Of a stretch of DNA of 6,617 nt, positions 1 to 6,039 are shown piece after piece. Position 1 is the first letter of the stretch. The number at the start of each line of letters is the position of its first letter. Below the pieces are notes generated by a model. It had not been told where the DNA came from, made no database searches, and saw only the letters and a program-made list of their open reading frames with translations. Origin of the DNA: Planctomycetaceae bacterium (GTDB taxonomy: Bacteria; Planctomycetota; Phycisphaerae; Phycisphaerales; SM1A02); the NCBI GenBank assembly GCA_027488415.1, contig JAIYBS010000272.1, positions 1 through 6,617 on the forward strand, in the 5' to 3' direction. Made by a program: the position numbers and the translations under genes.

Positions 1-565
1 GGCGCTGGTCGGGCGCGGCGGTCCACGCGGCGGCGACCGCGTCGAGTCGGCCGCGCTCGAGACAGAACACGGCGTACATGGGAAGCGGCGACGCAGCGAT
101 CAGGACGAGGACGGTTCCGGCGGCGGCCGTCACCCACCAGCCGCGCTGGCGAAACGTGTCCTTGAATCGCCCGACGCGCAGCGCCGCCACCGCCGCCACC
201 GCGGCGCGAAAGAGCCACGCGAGCCACGCGCCGATCAGGAACCCGATACCGGCGAGCTCGACCCCCCAGTACCCGCCGGGTGCGACGCTGCCCGTCGCGA
301 CGAGTGCGACGCACGCCATGAAGACGAACGCATGCTTCAGGCCCGGCGCGCGCAGCAGTCGCCTGATCACCTCTGGCGGCGACGCGGGCTGCAGGTATCC
401 GAATCGCGCCGGGTCGATGTACGTGCCGCACTCGGTGCACGCAGCAGGCGCGCCGTCCCGCCCGCCCGGGAACGGATAGCCGCACTTCGCGCACAGCCGG
501 ACTGCCGGGTCGTCGGCGAACTCCACGCCGGGCGAGAGCCAGCGCTGCATCCGCCCGAAGGTCAC
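1..565 (-). CDS. Zinc-ribbon multi-pass membrane protein, partial (C-terminus outside window)
   Basis: An open frame of 188 codons runs from a GTG at 565 to the window edge without a stop, so the protein is incomplete. Seen in the sequence: an N-terminal zinc-ribbon signature of two CxxC pairs (C25-x2-C28 and C43-x2-C46, reading LCAKCGYPF and ACTECGTYI). After a linker come three hydrophobic stretches that look like membrane helices, at about residues 79-97, 102-129 and 143-169. The GTG start lies one base after the stop of the upstream carboxypeptidase gene, with GGGGA at 574-578 as a possible ribosome binding site 8 bases away. An ATG at 548-550 (residue 6) is an alternative start. The near-contact with the carboxypeptidase gene suggests translational coupling. 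Small proteins with a zinc ribbon followed by helices are frequent and mostly uncharacterised; the ribbon probably faces the cytoplasm. I do not recognise a specific family and assign no function. Confidence 0.75.
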   Translation of the reverse strand, partial: MTFGRMQRWLSPGVEFADDPAVRLCAKCGYPFPGGRDGAPAACTECGTYIDPARFGYLQPASPPEVIRRLLRAPGLKHAFVFMACVALVATGSVAPGGYWGVELAGIGFLIGAWLAWLFRAAVAAVAALRVGRFKDTFRQRGWWVTAAAGTVLVLIAASPLPMYAVFCLERGRLDAVAAAWTAAPDQR

Positions 566-566
566 G

Positions 567-2081
567 TCACGATTCCCCGGCGAGGATCAGCGCGATCCGG
601 TCCTGCAGGGCCTTCGCGTTGCCGACCCCGTTCTTGTCCTTCGTCAGGTCGTTGCACATCACGCTGAAGGCGTATCGCGGCGTCGCGCCGGCCTTGCCCA
701 CGAGCCCCGAGAGGCAGCTCACGCCGTTGATGTACCCGGTCTTGCACAGCACCTGGTGCGTCTCGGGGTTGAGCCCGTCGAAGCGCTTCTTCACCGTGCC
801 CTCGCGGCGGCCCTCGGCGAGGCTCGCGAGGTACGCGGGCGCGAGCTTCGGGTCGATCGCGATCGATCGCATCCACGCGGTGACCACGTTCGGCGCGACG
901 CGATTGTCGCGCGAGAGGCCGCTGCCGTCGGAGCCCGCGTATCCCTTCGCCGCCGTGCCCGCGCCGAGCCGCTCGTCGATCGCGGCGGCGAGCGCCGCCG
1001 TGCCGTTGGCCCAGCTGCCGGGCTGCCTCGAACGCGCGGCGCCGATCCGCTTCAGGAGCGCCTCGGCGTACATGTTGTGGCTCTCCTCGTTGCAGCGCTT
1101 GATGACCTCGGAAAGCGGCATCGGGATCGCGGGGCCGACCGCCTCGGTGCCTGGCGCCGCGTCGCCCGCCGCCGCCACCCGCACGGTGCCCACCGTGATG
1201 CCCGCGGCGGCGAGCCGGGAGCCGACGTACCGCGCGAAGAAGGACGGCATGTCGCGGACGCAGATGGGCACCGCGTCGGTGCTCGCCCGCACGAGGTTGC
1301 CGCTCAGGAGGTACTGGTTCGGGTCGTTCGTTCGCAGGATCGCGATGGTCTGCTTGCCCTTGCCGTTGGCGGTCGCCTTGCCGGCGGACGCGCTGAGCCA
1401 CGGGGCCTTGGGTTCCCACGCGGTGACCGCCGGGCGGCCGGCCTCGACCCCGAGCTTGGCGCCGACGAGGTTCTCGTGGAAGGTGAGGCCGCCGACCTGC
1501 GCGCAGTAGGTGTTGTCGAGCTGGTCCTCGGGCCACTCCGGGTGCGTGAACTGGCGGTCGAAGATGCGGTCGTCGACGACGAGCTCGCTCACCTTCGTGA
1601 TGCCGGCGCGCCGGGCTGCGTTCACCCAGATGTCGACGAGCTCCTCGGCGGTCGTCACGGTGCGCTTCACGCCGTTGGGGTCGGTGTAGGTCAGTCGCCC
1701 GAAGAAGGTCGGATCGCCGAACGACGGGTCGCCGTCGCCGACCACGGTCAGGCGGTCGCCGCTGCGGACCATCCGGGTGCGGAACTGGAAGTCGGGCCCC
1801 AGCACGTGGAGCGCGGCGCCCGTCGTGAGCACCTTCATGTTGCTCGCGGGCACCATCAGCCGGTCGCCCTCGATGTTGACGAGGAGCTGCCCGGTCTGCA
1901 GGTCGCGCACGCTCACGGCCACCGAGGCGTTCCGGAGCCCGCTCGCGGACACGGCGGACGACACCGCGCCGGGGATCGACTGGCGCGTCCTCGCGGGACC
2001 CGCGGGGGCGGGGGTCTCGGGGAGGGCATGACAAGATTGGGTCGCTGCGGCAAGCAGCACGGCGAGGGCAAGAACTCTCAT
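567..2081 (-). CDS. dacB: D-alanyl-D-alanine carboxypeptidase/endopeptidase, PBP4 type (peptidase family S13)
   Basis: This is a serine peptidase that trims the terminal D-alanine of peptidoglycan stem peptides and/or cuts D-Ala-meso-DAP cross-links, acting outside the cytoplasmic membrane. All three penicillin-binding motifs are present (504-residue numbering): S80-N-M-K83 with the nucleophilic serine, S334-H-N336, and K447-T-G449. The family-typical DGSGLSR lies at 385-391. The long insert between the first two motifs matches S13 proteins, which are usually about 450-500 residues. The N-terminus is a signal peptide, about residues 1-19 (MRVLALAVLLAAATQSCHA). Its cysteine is not in a good lipobox, so a lipoprotein is doubtful. 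I chose the ATG at 2079-2081 because GGAG at 2091-2094 sits 9 bases upstream and the signal peptide then starts at once. An ATG at 2094-2096 and a GTG at 2127-2129 would add 5 or 16 mostly polar residues and have weaker binding sites. The gene symbol is by family; the organism's own naming is unknown. Confidence 0.93.
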   Translation of the reverse strand: MRVLALAVLLAAATQSCHALPETPAPAGPARTRQSIPGAVSSAVSASGLRNASVAVSVRDLQTGQLLVNIEGDRLMVPASNMKVLTTGAALHVLGPDFQFRTRMVRSGDRLTVVGDGDPSFGDPTFFGRLTYTDPNGVKRTVTTAEELVDIWVNAARRAGITKVSELVVDDRIFDRQFTHPEWPEDQLDNTYCAQVGGLTFHENLVGAKLGVEAGRPAVTAWEPKAPWLSASAGKATANGKGKQTIAILRTNDPNQYLLSGNLVRASTDAVPICVRDMPSFFARYVGSRLAAAGITVGTVRVAAAGDAAPGTEAVGPAIPMPLSEVIKRCNEESHNMYAEALLKRIGAARSRQPGSWANGTAALAAAIDERLGAGTAAKGYAGSDGSGLSRDNRVAPNVVTAWMRSIAIDPKLAPAYLASLAEGRREGTVKKRFDGLNPETHQVLCKTGYINGVSCLSGLVGKAGATPRYAFSVMCNDLTKDKNGVGNAKALQDRIALILAGES

Positions 2082-2090
2082 CGAACGACG

Positions 2091-2094
2091 CTCC
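2091..2094 (-). promoter_or_regulatory. Ribosome binding site (GGAG) that decides the carboxypeptidase start
   Basis: GGAG lies 9 bases before the ATG at 2079-2081 and overlaps the competing upstream ATG at 2094-2096 (ATGGAG). It favours the downstream start, which places the signal peptide at the very N-terminus. Confidence 0.55.
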
Positions 2095-2159
2095 ATGTCG
2101 GCTCGGGGCCGGATGATCCTATCGGTCACCCGACCCCGGCCGCATGGAAAGTCGCGCCG

Positions 2160-2915
2160 TCAGCCTCCGCGGCGACGGCGTCCGCCGGCGAGCCCCGCCA
2201 CCCCGAGGAGCGAGAGCGCCCCGGGGGCCGGGTGGGCGTTCCCGAACAGCGCGGTGCCCGTGACCGTCACCCCGTCGATCGACCAGGACGCGGACGGGCG
2301 GAACGCCTGTCCGGAGGTCGTGGTGATCACGCTGGTGCCGGGCGCGTTCATCGCCACCATCCGGAACCGAAGCTGCGGGTTGTCCGTCAGCCCGTCGATG
2401 CCGGACAGGTCGAACGACACGCGGGAGAAGGTGTTGCTCAGGGTGATCTTGTAGAGACCGCCCCTCGCGAGCCCCGCCGACGTGTACGACTGCCCGTTGT
2501 TGGTGGAGTACTGGAACCTCGCCCACTGGGCCGACGCAAGGTCGTTGCGCTGGTGCCAGGTGACTCGGAGCCCGTCGTACCCGCTGACGTCGGTGGCGAA
2601 CCACACGCCCCGCGTCCCTGCCGTCGCGGCGGTGAAGTCGAAGCCGTTCACCCGCATGGCCCGGTTGGTGCCCGGCGAGGTGTCCGCCGCCGCACCCGCC
2701 GAGAACGGCAGGACCGTCGTCCGGAAGGCCCGCGCCGCACCAGTTCCGGTGGTGGCGTTGAGGCTCCCGGTGTTGAACGACCACTTCGTCACGACCGCCG
2801 CATCCGCGCCGGCGGCCAGTGCCGCCGCCGCCACGCCCGCCGCGATCCCCGCCCGGCCGAACCTCGGCCGGGCGGGGGACACGATCGGGAGATCACTGCA
2901 TGTGCACTGCTTCAT
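2160..2915 (-). CDS. Exported protein with PEP-CTERM-like sorting tail, function unknown
   Basis: A 251-residue protein. Residues 1-40 look like a long signal peptide: a polar start, arginines near 16-21, and an alanine-rich hydrophobic core ending in GADAA. The mature part (about 41-225) is rich in Thr, Ser, Gly, Asn and aromatic residues and has alternating hydrophobic spacing (for example YDGLRVTWHQRN at 113-124, FQYSTNNGQSYTS at 134-146 and WSIDGVTVTG at 211-220). This suggests an all-beta, jelly-roll-like exported domain, by inference only. The C-terminus reads PAPGALSLLGVAGLAGG (229-245) followed by RRRR and GG: a short motif, a hydrophobic stretch and a basic tail, the architecture of PEP-CTERM/exosortase sorting signals with PAPG in place of PEP. 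The start at 2913-2915 has GGGAG (2923-2927) 7 bases upstream. The frame is open further upstream, but that region overlaps the preceding gene and is not protein-like. It lies 23 bases after the other PEP-CTERM-like gene, so the two are likely co-transcribed. It is probably anchored at the surface or shed to the matrix; ligand and role are unknown. Confidence 0.85.
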   Translation of the reverse strand: MKQCTCSDLPIVSPARPRFGRAGIAAGVAAAALAAGADAAVVTKWSFNTGSLNATTGTGAARAFRTTVLPFSAGAAADTSPGTNRAMRVNGFDFTAATAGTRGVWFATDVSGYDGLRVTWHQRNDLASAQWARFQYSTNNGQSYTSAGLARGGLYKITLSNTFSRVSFDLSGIDGLTDNPQLRFRMVAMNAPGTSVITTTSGQAFRPSASWSIDGVTVTGTALFGNAHPAPGALSLLGVAGLAGGRRRRGG

Positions 2916-2922
2916 GGTCCCT

Positions 2923-2927
2923 CTCCC
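2923..2927 (-). promoter_or_regulatory. Ribosome binding site (GGGAG) for the second exported-protein gene
   Basis: GGGAG lies 7 bases before the ATG at 2913-2915, in the 23-base gap between the two exported-protein genes. It fixes the start of the downstream gene, whose frame is otherwise open for 59 more codons. Confidence 0.7.
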
Positions 2928-2938
2928 TTCTCCGCCCC

Positions 2939-3679
2939 TCAGCGGGTGCGGCGACGACCGGCGAAGAAGCCGCTGACGCCGAGCAGGGCGATCGCGCCCG
3001 GCGCCGGGATCTGGCTGAACTCCTGGCGAACGAACGAGCACGAGGCGAAGCCGCCGTCGGTGTTCGCGAAGAACTTGAGGTTCTTGTTGCACTGCAGGGC
3101 GCGGTAGCCCTCGGTGCCGTAGATCTCACACCAGTCCTTCACCTCGGAGTACTGGATCGAGGGCGGCGGTCCGAAGTTGTTGAACACGTTCAGGTTGCCG
3201 AGCAGCTGGCCGGTGTCCACCGCGTACACCGTCTCCGCGACGCGCGCGAACGAGCCCGTGCCGCCCGACGAGCCGTTGAACGACAGGCCGGTGTCGCAGA
3301 TTCGGATTCCGCGCTCGTAGTACTCGGGGAGCACCTCGACCGTGTACTGCAGGTTCATGTCCTGCACGGTCTGGTCGTTGATGCCGCCGTCGACGAACGG
3401 GCCGGTGAGGTCGAACGCGATGTTCCGGAGGCCGTACTGGTTCTCCGCCAGGATCTTCGCCGTGATGTCGAAGTTCTGGATGTTGAAGTTCGGCGTGGTC
3501 ACGTACTCGAACGTGAACAGCTTGTCGCCGATGATGAACTTCCGGTCGCTGCCGGTCGACATGAGCGCGCCGAGGTTGACGGTCTCGTTGTTCTGCAGCA
3601 CGATCACCGCGTGGGCGGCGGTCGATGCGAGCATGGCGGCCGGGACGGCCAGGACGGTGATTCGTGCGAATGCCTTCAT
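2939..3679 (-). CDS. Exported protein with PEP-CTERM-like sorting tail and four cysteines, function unknown
   Basis: A 246-residue protein. A clean signal peptide spans residues 1-24 (MKAFARITVLAVPAAMLAST, then AAHA) with an AxA-type cleavage site before VIVLQNN. The mature domain contains FIIGDKLFTFEYVTT (49-62) and DLTGPFVDGG (90-99). It has four cysteines (C128, C184, C197, C214) that could form two disulfides after export. It ends FSQ (221-223) followed by IPAPGAIALLGVSGFFAG (224-241) and RRRTR: motif, hydrophobic stretch and basic tail, as in PEP-CTERM sorting signals. From memory, a GDK-x-F near the start of the mature part and a QxFSQ before the sorting motif recur in uncharacterised planctomycete PEP-CTERM proteins; this needs a search. 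The start is well supported: AGGAG at 3687-3691 lies 7 bases before the ATG. It is the first gene of the probable envelope transcription unit, after a 175-base gap. No enzymatic motif is visible, so a structural or surface role is the likeliest inference. Confidence 0.87.
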   Translation of the reverse strand: MKAFARITVLAVPAAMLASTAAHAVIVLQNNETVNLGALMSTGSDRKFIIGDKLFTFEYVTTPNFNIQNFDITAKILAENQYGLRNIAFDLTGPFVDGGINDQTVQDMNLQYTVEVLPEYYERGIRICDTGLSFNGSSGGTGSFARVAETVYAVDTGQLLGNLNVFNNFGPPPSIQYSEVKDWCEIYGTEGYRALQCNKNLKFFANTDGGFASCSFVRQEFSQIPAPGAIALLGVSGFFAGRRRTR

Positions 3680-3686
3680 CTGTTCT

Positions 3687-3691
3687 CTCCT
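3687..3691 (-). promoter_or_regulatory. Ribosome binding site (AGGAG) for the first exported-protein gene
   Basis: AGGAG is placed 7 bases before the ATG at 3677-3679. It is the best Shine-Dalgarno match among the genes of this window and suggests good expression of this exported protein. Confidence 0.75.
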
Positions 3692-3833
3692 GAGGTTCCG
3701 CCCGCGTGCGCCGCGTCGCCGACGTTGACGAATGCGCGAGCCGAGGGCGGGGCGCTGATGGTGCGCACGACCGCCGACGCATTCAATGGGTGCGTCGATG
3801 TCCGCCCGGTTTTCGGAGAGATGTGTGCCGCGC

Positions 3834-3854
3834 CGCGGGGAACGATCCCCTGCG
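3834..3854 (-). terminator. Small hairpin directly after the trpB stop, possible weak terminator
   Basis: On the minus strand the sequence directly after the trpB TGA can fold as CGC-(A bulge)-GGGGA, loop TCGT, TCCCC-GCG: an 8-bp stem with one bulged A. No U-run follows; the next bases are GC-rich. It is therefore not a classic intrinsic terminator. It could be a weak terminator, a 3'-end stabiliser or a chance fold in GC-rich DNA. Its position, abutting the stop codon and opening the longest gap, is the main argument for it. Confidence 0.35.
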
Positions 3855-5051
3855 TCAGCCGCCGCGGAGGCGGATGACCTCGTTCACGTCCTTGTCGCCG
3901 CGGCCGCTGACGTTGATGACGACCGTCGCGTCGCGCGGCATGGTGCGCGCGAGCTCGACCGCCGAGTGCACGGCGTGGCTGGTCTCGAGCGCAGGGATGA
4001 TTCCCTCCGTGCGCGCGAGGAGGTCGAACGCCGCGAGCGCCTCGGCGTCGGTGGCGGCCACGTACTCCACGCGGCCCGCGTCCTTCCAGTAGCTGTGCTC
4101 GGGGCCGACGCCCGGGTAGTCGAGGCCCGCGCTGCAGCTGTGGACGTCCGCGGTCTGCCCGGACTCGTCCTGCAGCACGTAGCTCATCGAGCCGTGCAGC
4201 ACGCCCGGCGAGCCGTGCGAGAGCGGCGCGGCGTGCTCGCCCGCGCCCGGGCCGCGCCCGCCCGCCTCGACGCCGACGAGCCGGACGCCGCGGTCGTCGG
4301 CGAACGGCCAGAAGATGCCCGCCGCGTTCGAGCCGCCGCCGACGCAGGCGACCACCGCGTCCGGCAGCCGGCCGAGGAGCTCGAGGCACTGTGCGCGGCA
4401 CTCGCGGCCGATGACGCTCTGGAAGTCGCGGACGATGAGCGGGAACGGGTGCGGACCGACGACGCTGCCGAGGATGTAGTGCGTGTCGCCGACTGAGCCC
4501 ATCCAGTCGCGCATCGCCTCGTTGGTGGCGTCCTTCAGCGTGCGGCTGCCGGTGGTGACCTCGTTGACCTTCGCGCCCATGAGGCGCATGCGGAAGACGT
4601 TGAGCGACTGCCGCCGCACGTCCTCGGCGCCCATGTAGACCTCGCAGGGGATGCCGAAGTGCGCGCAGGCGGTCGCGGTGGCCACGCCGTGCTGGCCGGC
4701 GCCGGTCTCGGCGATCACGCGCTTCTTGCCCATGCGCAGCGCCAGGAGCGCCTGCCCCATGGTGTTGTTGATCTTGTGCGCGCCGGTGTGCGCGAGGTCC
4801 TCGCGCTTCAGCAGAATGCGCGCGCCGCCCGCGTGGGCCGTGAGGCGCGGGGCCTCGGTGAGCGGCGTCGCGCGGCCGACGAAGTCGCGGAGCAGGGCGT
4901 CGAGCTCGGCGCGGAACGCCGGGTCCTCGCGCGCGGCGCGGTACGCCGCGTCGAGCTCCTCGAGCGCGGGGACGAGTGTCTCCGGGACGTACCGCCCGCC
5001 GAAGCGGCCGAAGCGGCCGCGGGCGTCGGGGACGGAGTTGGCGATCGTCAT
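3855..5051 (-). CDS. trpB: Tryptophan synthase beta chain
   Basis: TrpB is a cytoplasmic PLP enzyme that condenses indole with L-serine to give L-tryptophan, normally in an alpha2-beta2 complex with TrpA. At 398 residues it has the standard length of the canonical TrpB1 type. Seen: N-terminal GRFGRFGGRYVPETLVPAL (12-30); the PLP Schiff-base lysine in HTGAHKINN (K93); the catalytic glutamate in AETGAGQHGVA (E115); the phosphate-binding loop GGGSNAAG (238-245); the late conserved block SAGLDYPGVGPEHSYW (307-322); and the C-terminal SGRGDKD (382-388). No key residue is missing, so it should be active. The ATG at 5049-5051 has GGAG (5062-5065) 10 bases upstream, within a GGAGCTCC palindrome. It follows pssA by 43 bases and may be co-transcribed with it. 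No trpA or other trp gene is in the window; immediately downstream are a hairpin and unrelated exported-protein genes. Confidence 0.98.
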   Translation of the reverse strand: MTIANSVPDARGRFGRFGGRYVPETLVPALEELDAAYRAAREDPAFRAELDALLRDFVGRATPLTEAPRLTAHAGGARILLKREDLAHTGAHKINNTMGQALLALRMGKKRVIAETGAGQHGVATATACAHFGIPCEVYMGAEDVRRQSLNVFRMRLMGAKVNEVTTGSRTLKDATNEAMRDWMGSVGDTHYILGSVVGPHPFPLIVRDFQSVIGRECRAQCLELLGRLPDAVVACVGGGSNAAGIFWPFADDRGVRLVGVEAGGRGPGAGEHAAPLSHGSPGVLHGSMSYVLQDESGQTADVHSCSAGLDYPGVGPEHSYWKDAGRVEYVAATDAEALAAFDLLARTEGIIPALETSHAVHSAVELARTMPRDATVVINVSGRGDKDVNEVIRLRGG

Positions 5052-5074
5052 GGCGGAGGAGCTCCGAGGGAACG

Positions 5075-5099
5075 CTCGATGCTAGGCCTCGTTGCTAGG
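5075..5099. repeat. Imperfect 12-bp direct repeat at the pssA stop
   Basis: On the + strand CTCGATGCTAGG (5075-5086) and CTCGTTGCTAGG (5088-5099) differ at one base and are spaced with a 13-base period. The second copy contains the pssA stop codon (5095-5097) and the first lies in the short gap before trpB. This could be a small duplication or a chance event. No function is apparent. Confidence 0.6.
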
Positions 5100-6039
5100 T
5101 CGCATCCGGGGCCGGAGCGGCGGATTTCGCGCGGAACAGCCCCATCGCGGGCCCACTGAGCGCGTAGCCGGTCATCGCGAGCGCGAGCGCCTCGTGGAAC
5201 CACCAGACCGACATCGCGACGACCACGGTCGCGCCGGCCACCGCGCCGAGCGACTTCCGGCCGCGCAGGTAGCGGTTCACGAAGTGCGGGTAGCGCACCT
5301 TGCTGACCATCGCGAAGGCGCAGAGGAGCGTCGCGACCGGGATCAGGAGCGAGCTCGTCGCGCCGAAGCCGGCCGGGAGCTCCGCCTTCCAGGTGACGAG
5401 CACCAGGTGCTGGTGGAGCAGCGCGAGGCTCGCGACCGCGCCGCCCGCGCCGGGCGAGGGCAGCCCCTTGAACCAGAGGTGGTCCTCCTCGGCGGCGCTT
5501 GTGGTCTCGGCGTTGAAGCGCGCGAGCCGCAGCGCGGTGCAGCAGATGTAGACGGCCGCGACGGACCAGCAGAGCCGCGCGTAGAGGTTCCCGGTGTCGG
5601 GGCCGAGGATCGTCTCGGTCGCGCCGTCGGCGGGGCCGTAGTAGAGGCTCACCATGCGCAGCATCATGAACGCCGGCGCCACGCCGAACGTGACGACGTC
5701 CGCGAGCGAGTCGAGCTGCGCGCCGAGGTCGCTCGTCGAGCGCGTGAGGCGCGCGAGCGAGCCGTCCACCGCGTCGAAGGCCATCCCGAGGAAGACGAGC
5801 ACGCCGGCGACCGTGAGCGGGTGCCAGCCGAAGGGCGTCGCGCCGCCCTCGCCGGCCCGCGCGCTGTAGTAGATGGCCGCGAAGCCGCAGATCAGGTTGC
5901 CGAGCGTCATCATCGTCGGCAGCACCTTGACGCCCGGGATTGGGCGTCCGGAGCGGCGGCGGAGCCTGCCGCGTACGCCGCGCTGGCGGGTCGCGGACGG
6001 CGTCGCGTCGTGCTGTCGATCGGTGGCGGGCTGGCTCAT
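5095..6039 (-). CDS. pssA: CDP-diacylglycerol-serine O-phosphatidyltransferase (phosphatidylserine synthase)
   Basis: This integral membrane enzyme of the CDP-alcohol phosphatidyltransferase family transfers phosphatidate from CDP-diacylglycerol to L-serine, giving phosphatidylserine, the precursor of phosphatidylethanolamine. The family signature DxxDGxxARx8GxxxDxxxD is complete: D89, D92, G93, A96, R97, G106, D110 and D114. The PssA-type block ARFNAE (173-178) and WFKGLPSPGAGG (189-200) argues for serine over glycerol phosphate or inositol as acceptor. Hydrophobic segments at about 41-60, 74-90, 115-132, 154-171, 199-217, 228-246 and 264-299 fit several membrane helices. Residues 1-37 are polar and Arg-rich, presumably cytoplasmic. 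The protein has 314 residues. The ATG at 6037-6039 overlaps the stop of the upstream gene (ATGA) and has no clear Shine-Dalgarno site, so translation is probably coupled. The frame stays open upstream, but that stretch is an Arg/Ala/Gly-rich shadow of the preceding gene. A psd gene, often next to pssA, is not in the window. Confidence 0.95.
   Translation of the reverse strand: MSQPATDRQHDATPSATRQRGVRGRLRRRSGRPIPGVKVLPTMMTLGNLICGFAAIYYSARAGEGGATPFGWHPLTVAGVLVFLGMAFDAVDGSLARLTRSTSDLGAQLDSLADVVTFGVAPAFMMLRMVSLYYGPADGATETILGPDTGNLYARLCWSVAAVYICCTALRLARFNAETTSAAEEDHLWFKGLPSPGAGGAVASLALLHQHLVLVTWKAELPAGFGATSSLLIPVATLLCAFAMVSKVRYPHFVNRYLRGRKSLGAVAGATVVVAMSVWWFHEALALAMTGYALSGPAMGLFRAKSAAPAPDAT

Larger units (their letters stand above)
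3680..3854 (-). other. Intergenic region between trpB and the exported-protein genes
   Basis: This 175-base stretch is the longest gene-free interval in the window and the likeliest place for a promoter of the left-hand envelope block. It starts with the hairpin described separately and ends with a strong ribosome binding site. I could not find a convincing -35/-10 pair; the sequence is very GC-rich and lacks a TATAAT-like box. Assigning a promoter here rests only on position. Confidence 0.4.

Noticed and set aside
2033..2079. Lipoprotein signal in the carboxypeptidase (cysteine at residue 17)
   Set aside because: The residues before the cysteine are T-Q-S, which does not fit the usual lipobox; an ordinary signal peptide is more likely.
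2105..2143. Possible hairpin (GGCCGG/CCGGCC) between the second exported-protein gene and dacB
   Set aside because: A 6-bp stem with a 23-base loop and no U-tract; too weak to call a terminator in GC-rich DNA.
2916..3092. An N-terminal extension of the second exported protein
   Set aside because: It would place 59 charged residues before the signal peptide and overlap the preceding gene. The ATG at 2913-2915 has a good GGGAG site.
756..3107. A very long plus-strand open frame (783 codons) antisense to the carboxypeptidase and exported-protein genes
   Set aside because: The translation is dominated by Arg, Ala, Gly, Val, Asp and Glu with no domain or motif, and it spans several well-supported minus-strand genes and their gaps. 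Stop codons are rare in off-frames of GC-rich DNA.
3730..3784. Inverted repeat GAATGCG (3730-3736) and CGCATTC (3778-3784) in the trpB-downstream gap
   Set aside because: Only 7 bp with a 41-base spacer; expected by chance and without any sign of an operator.
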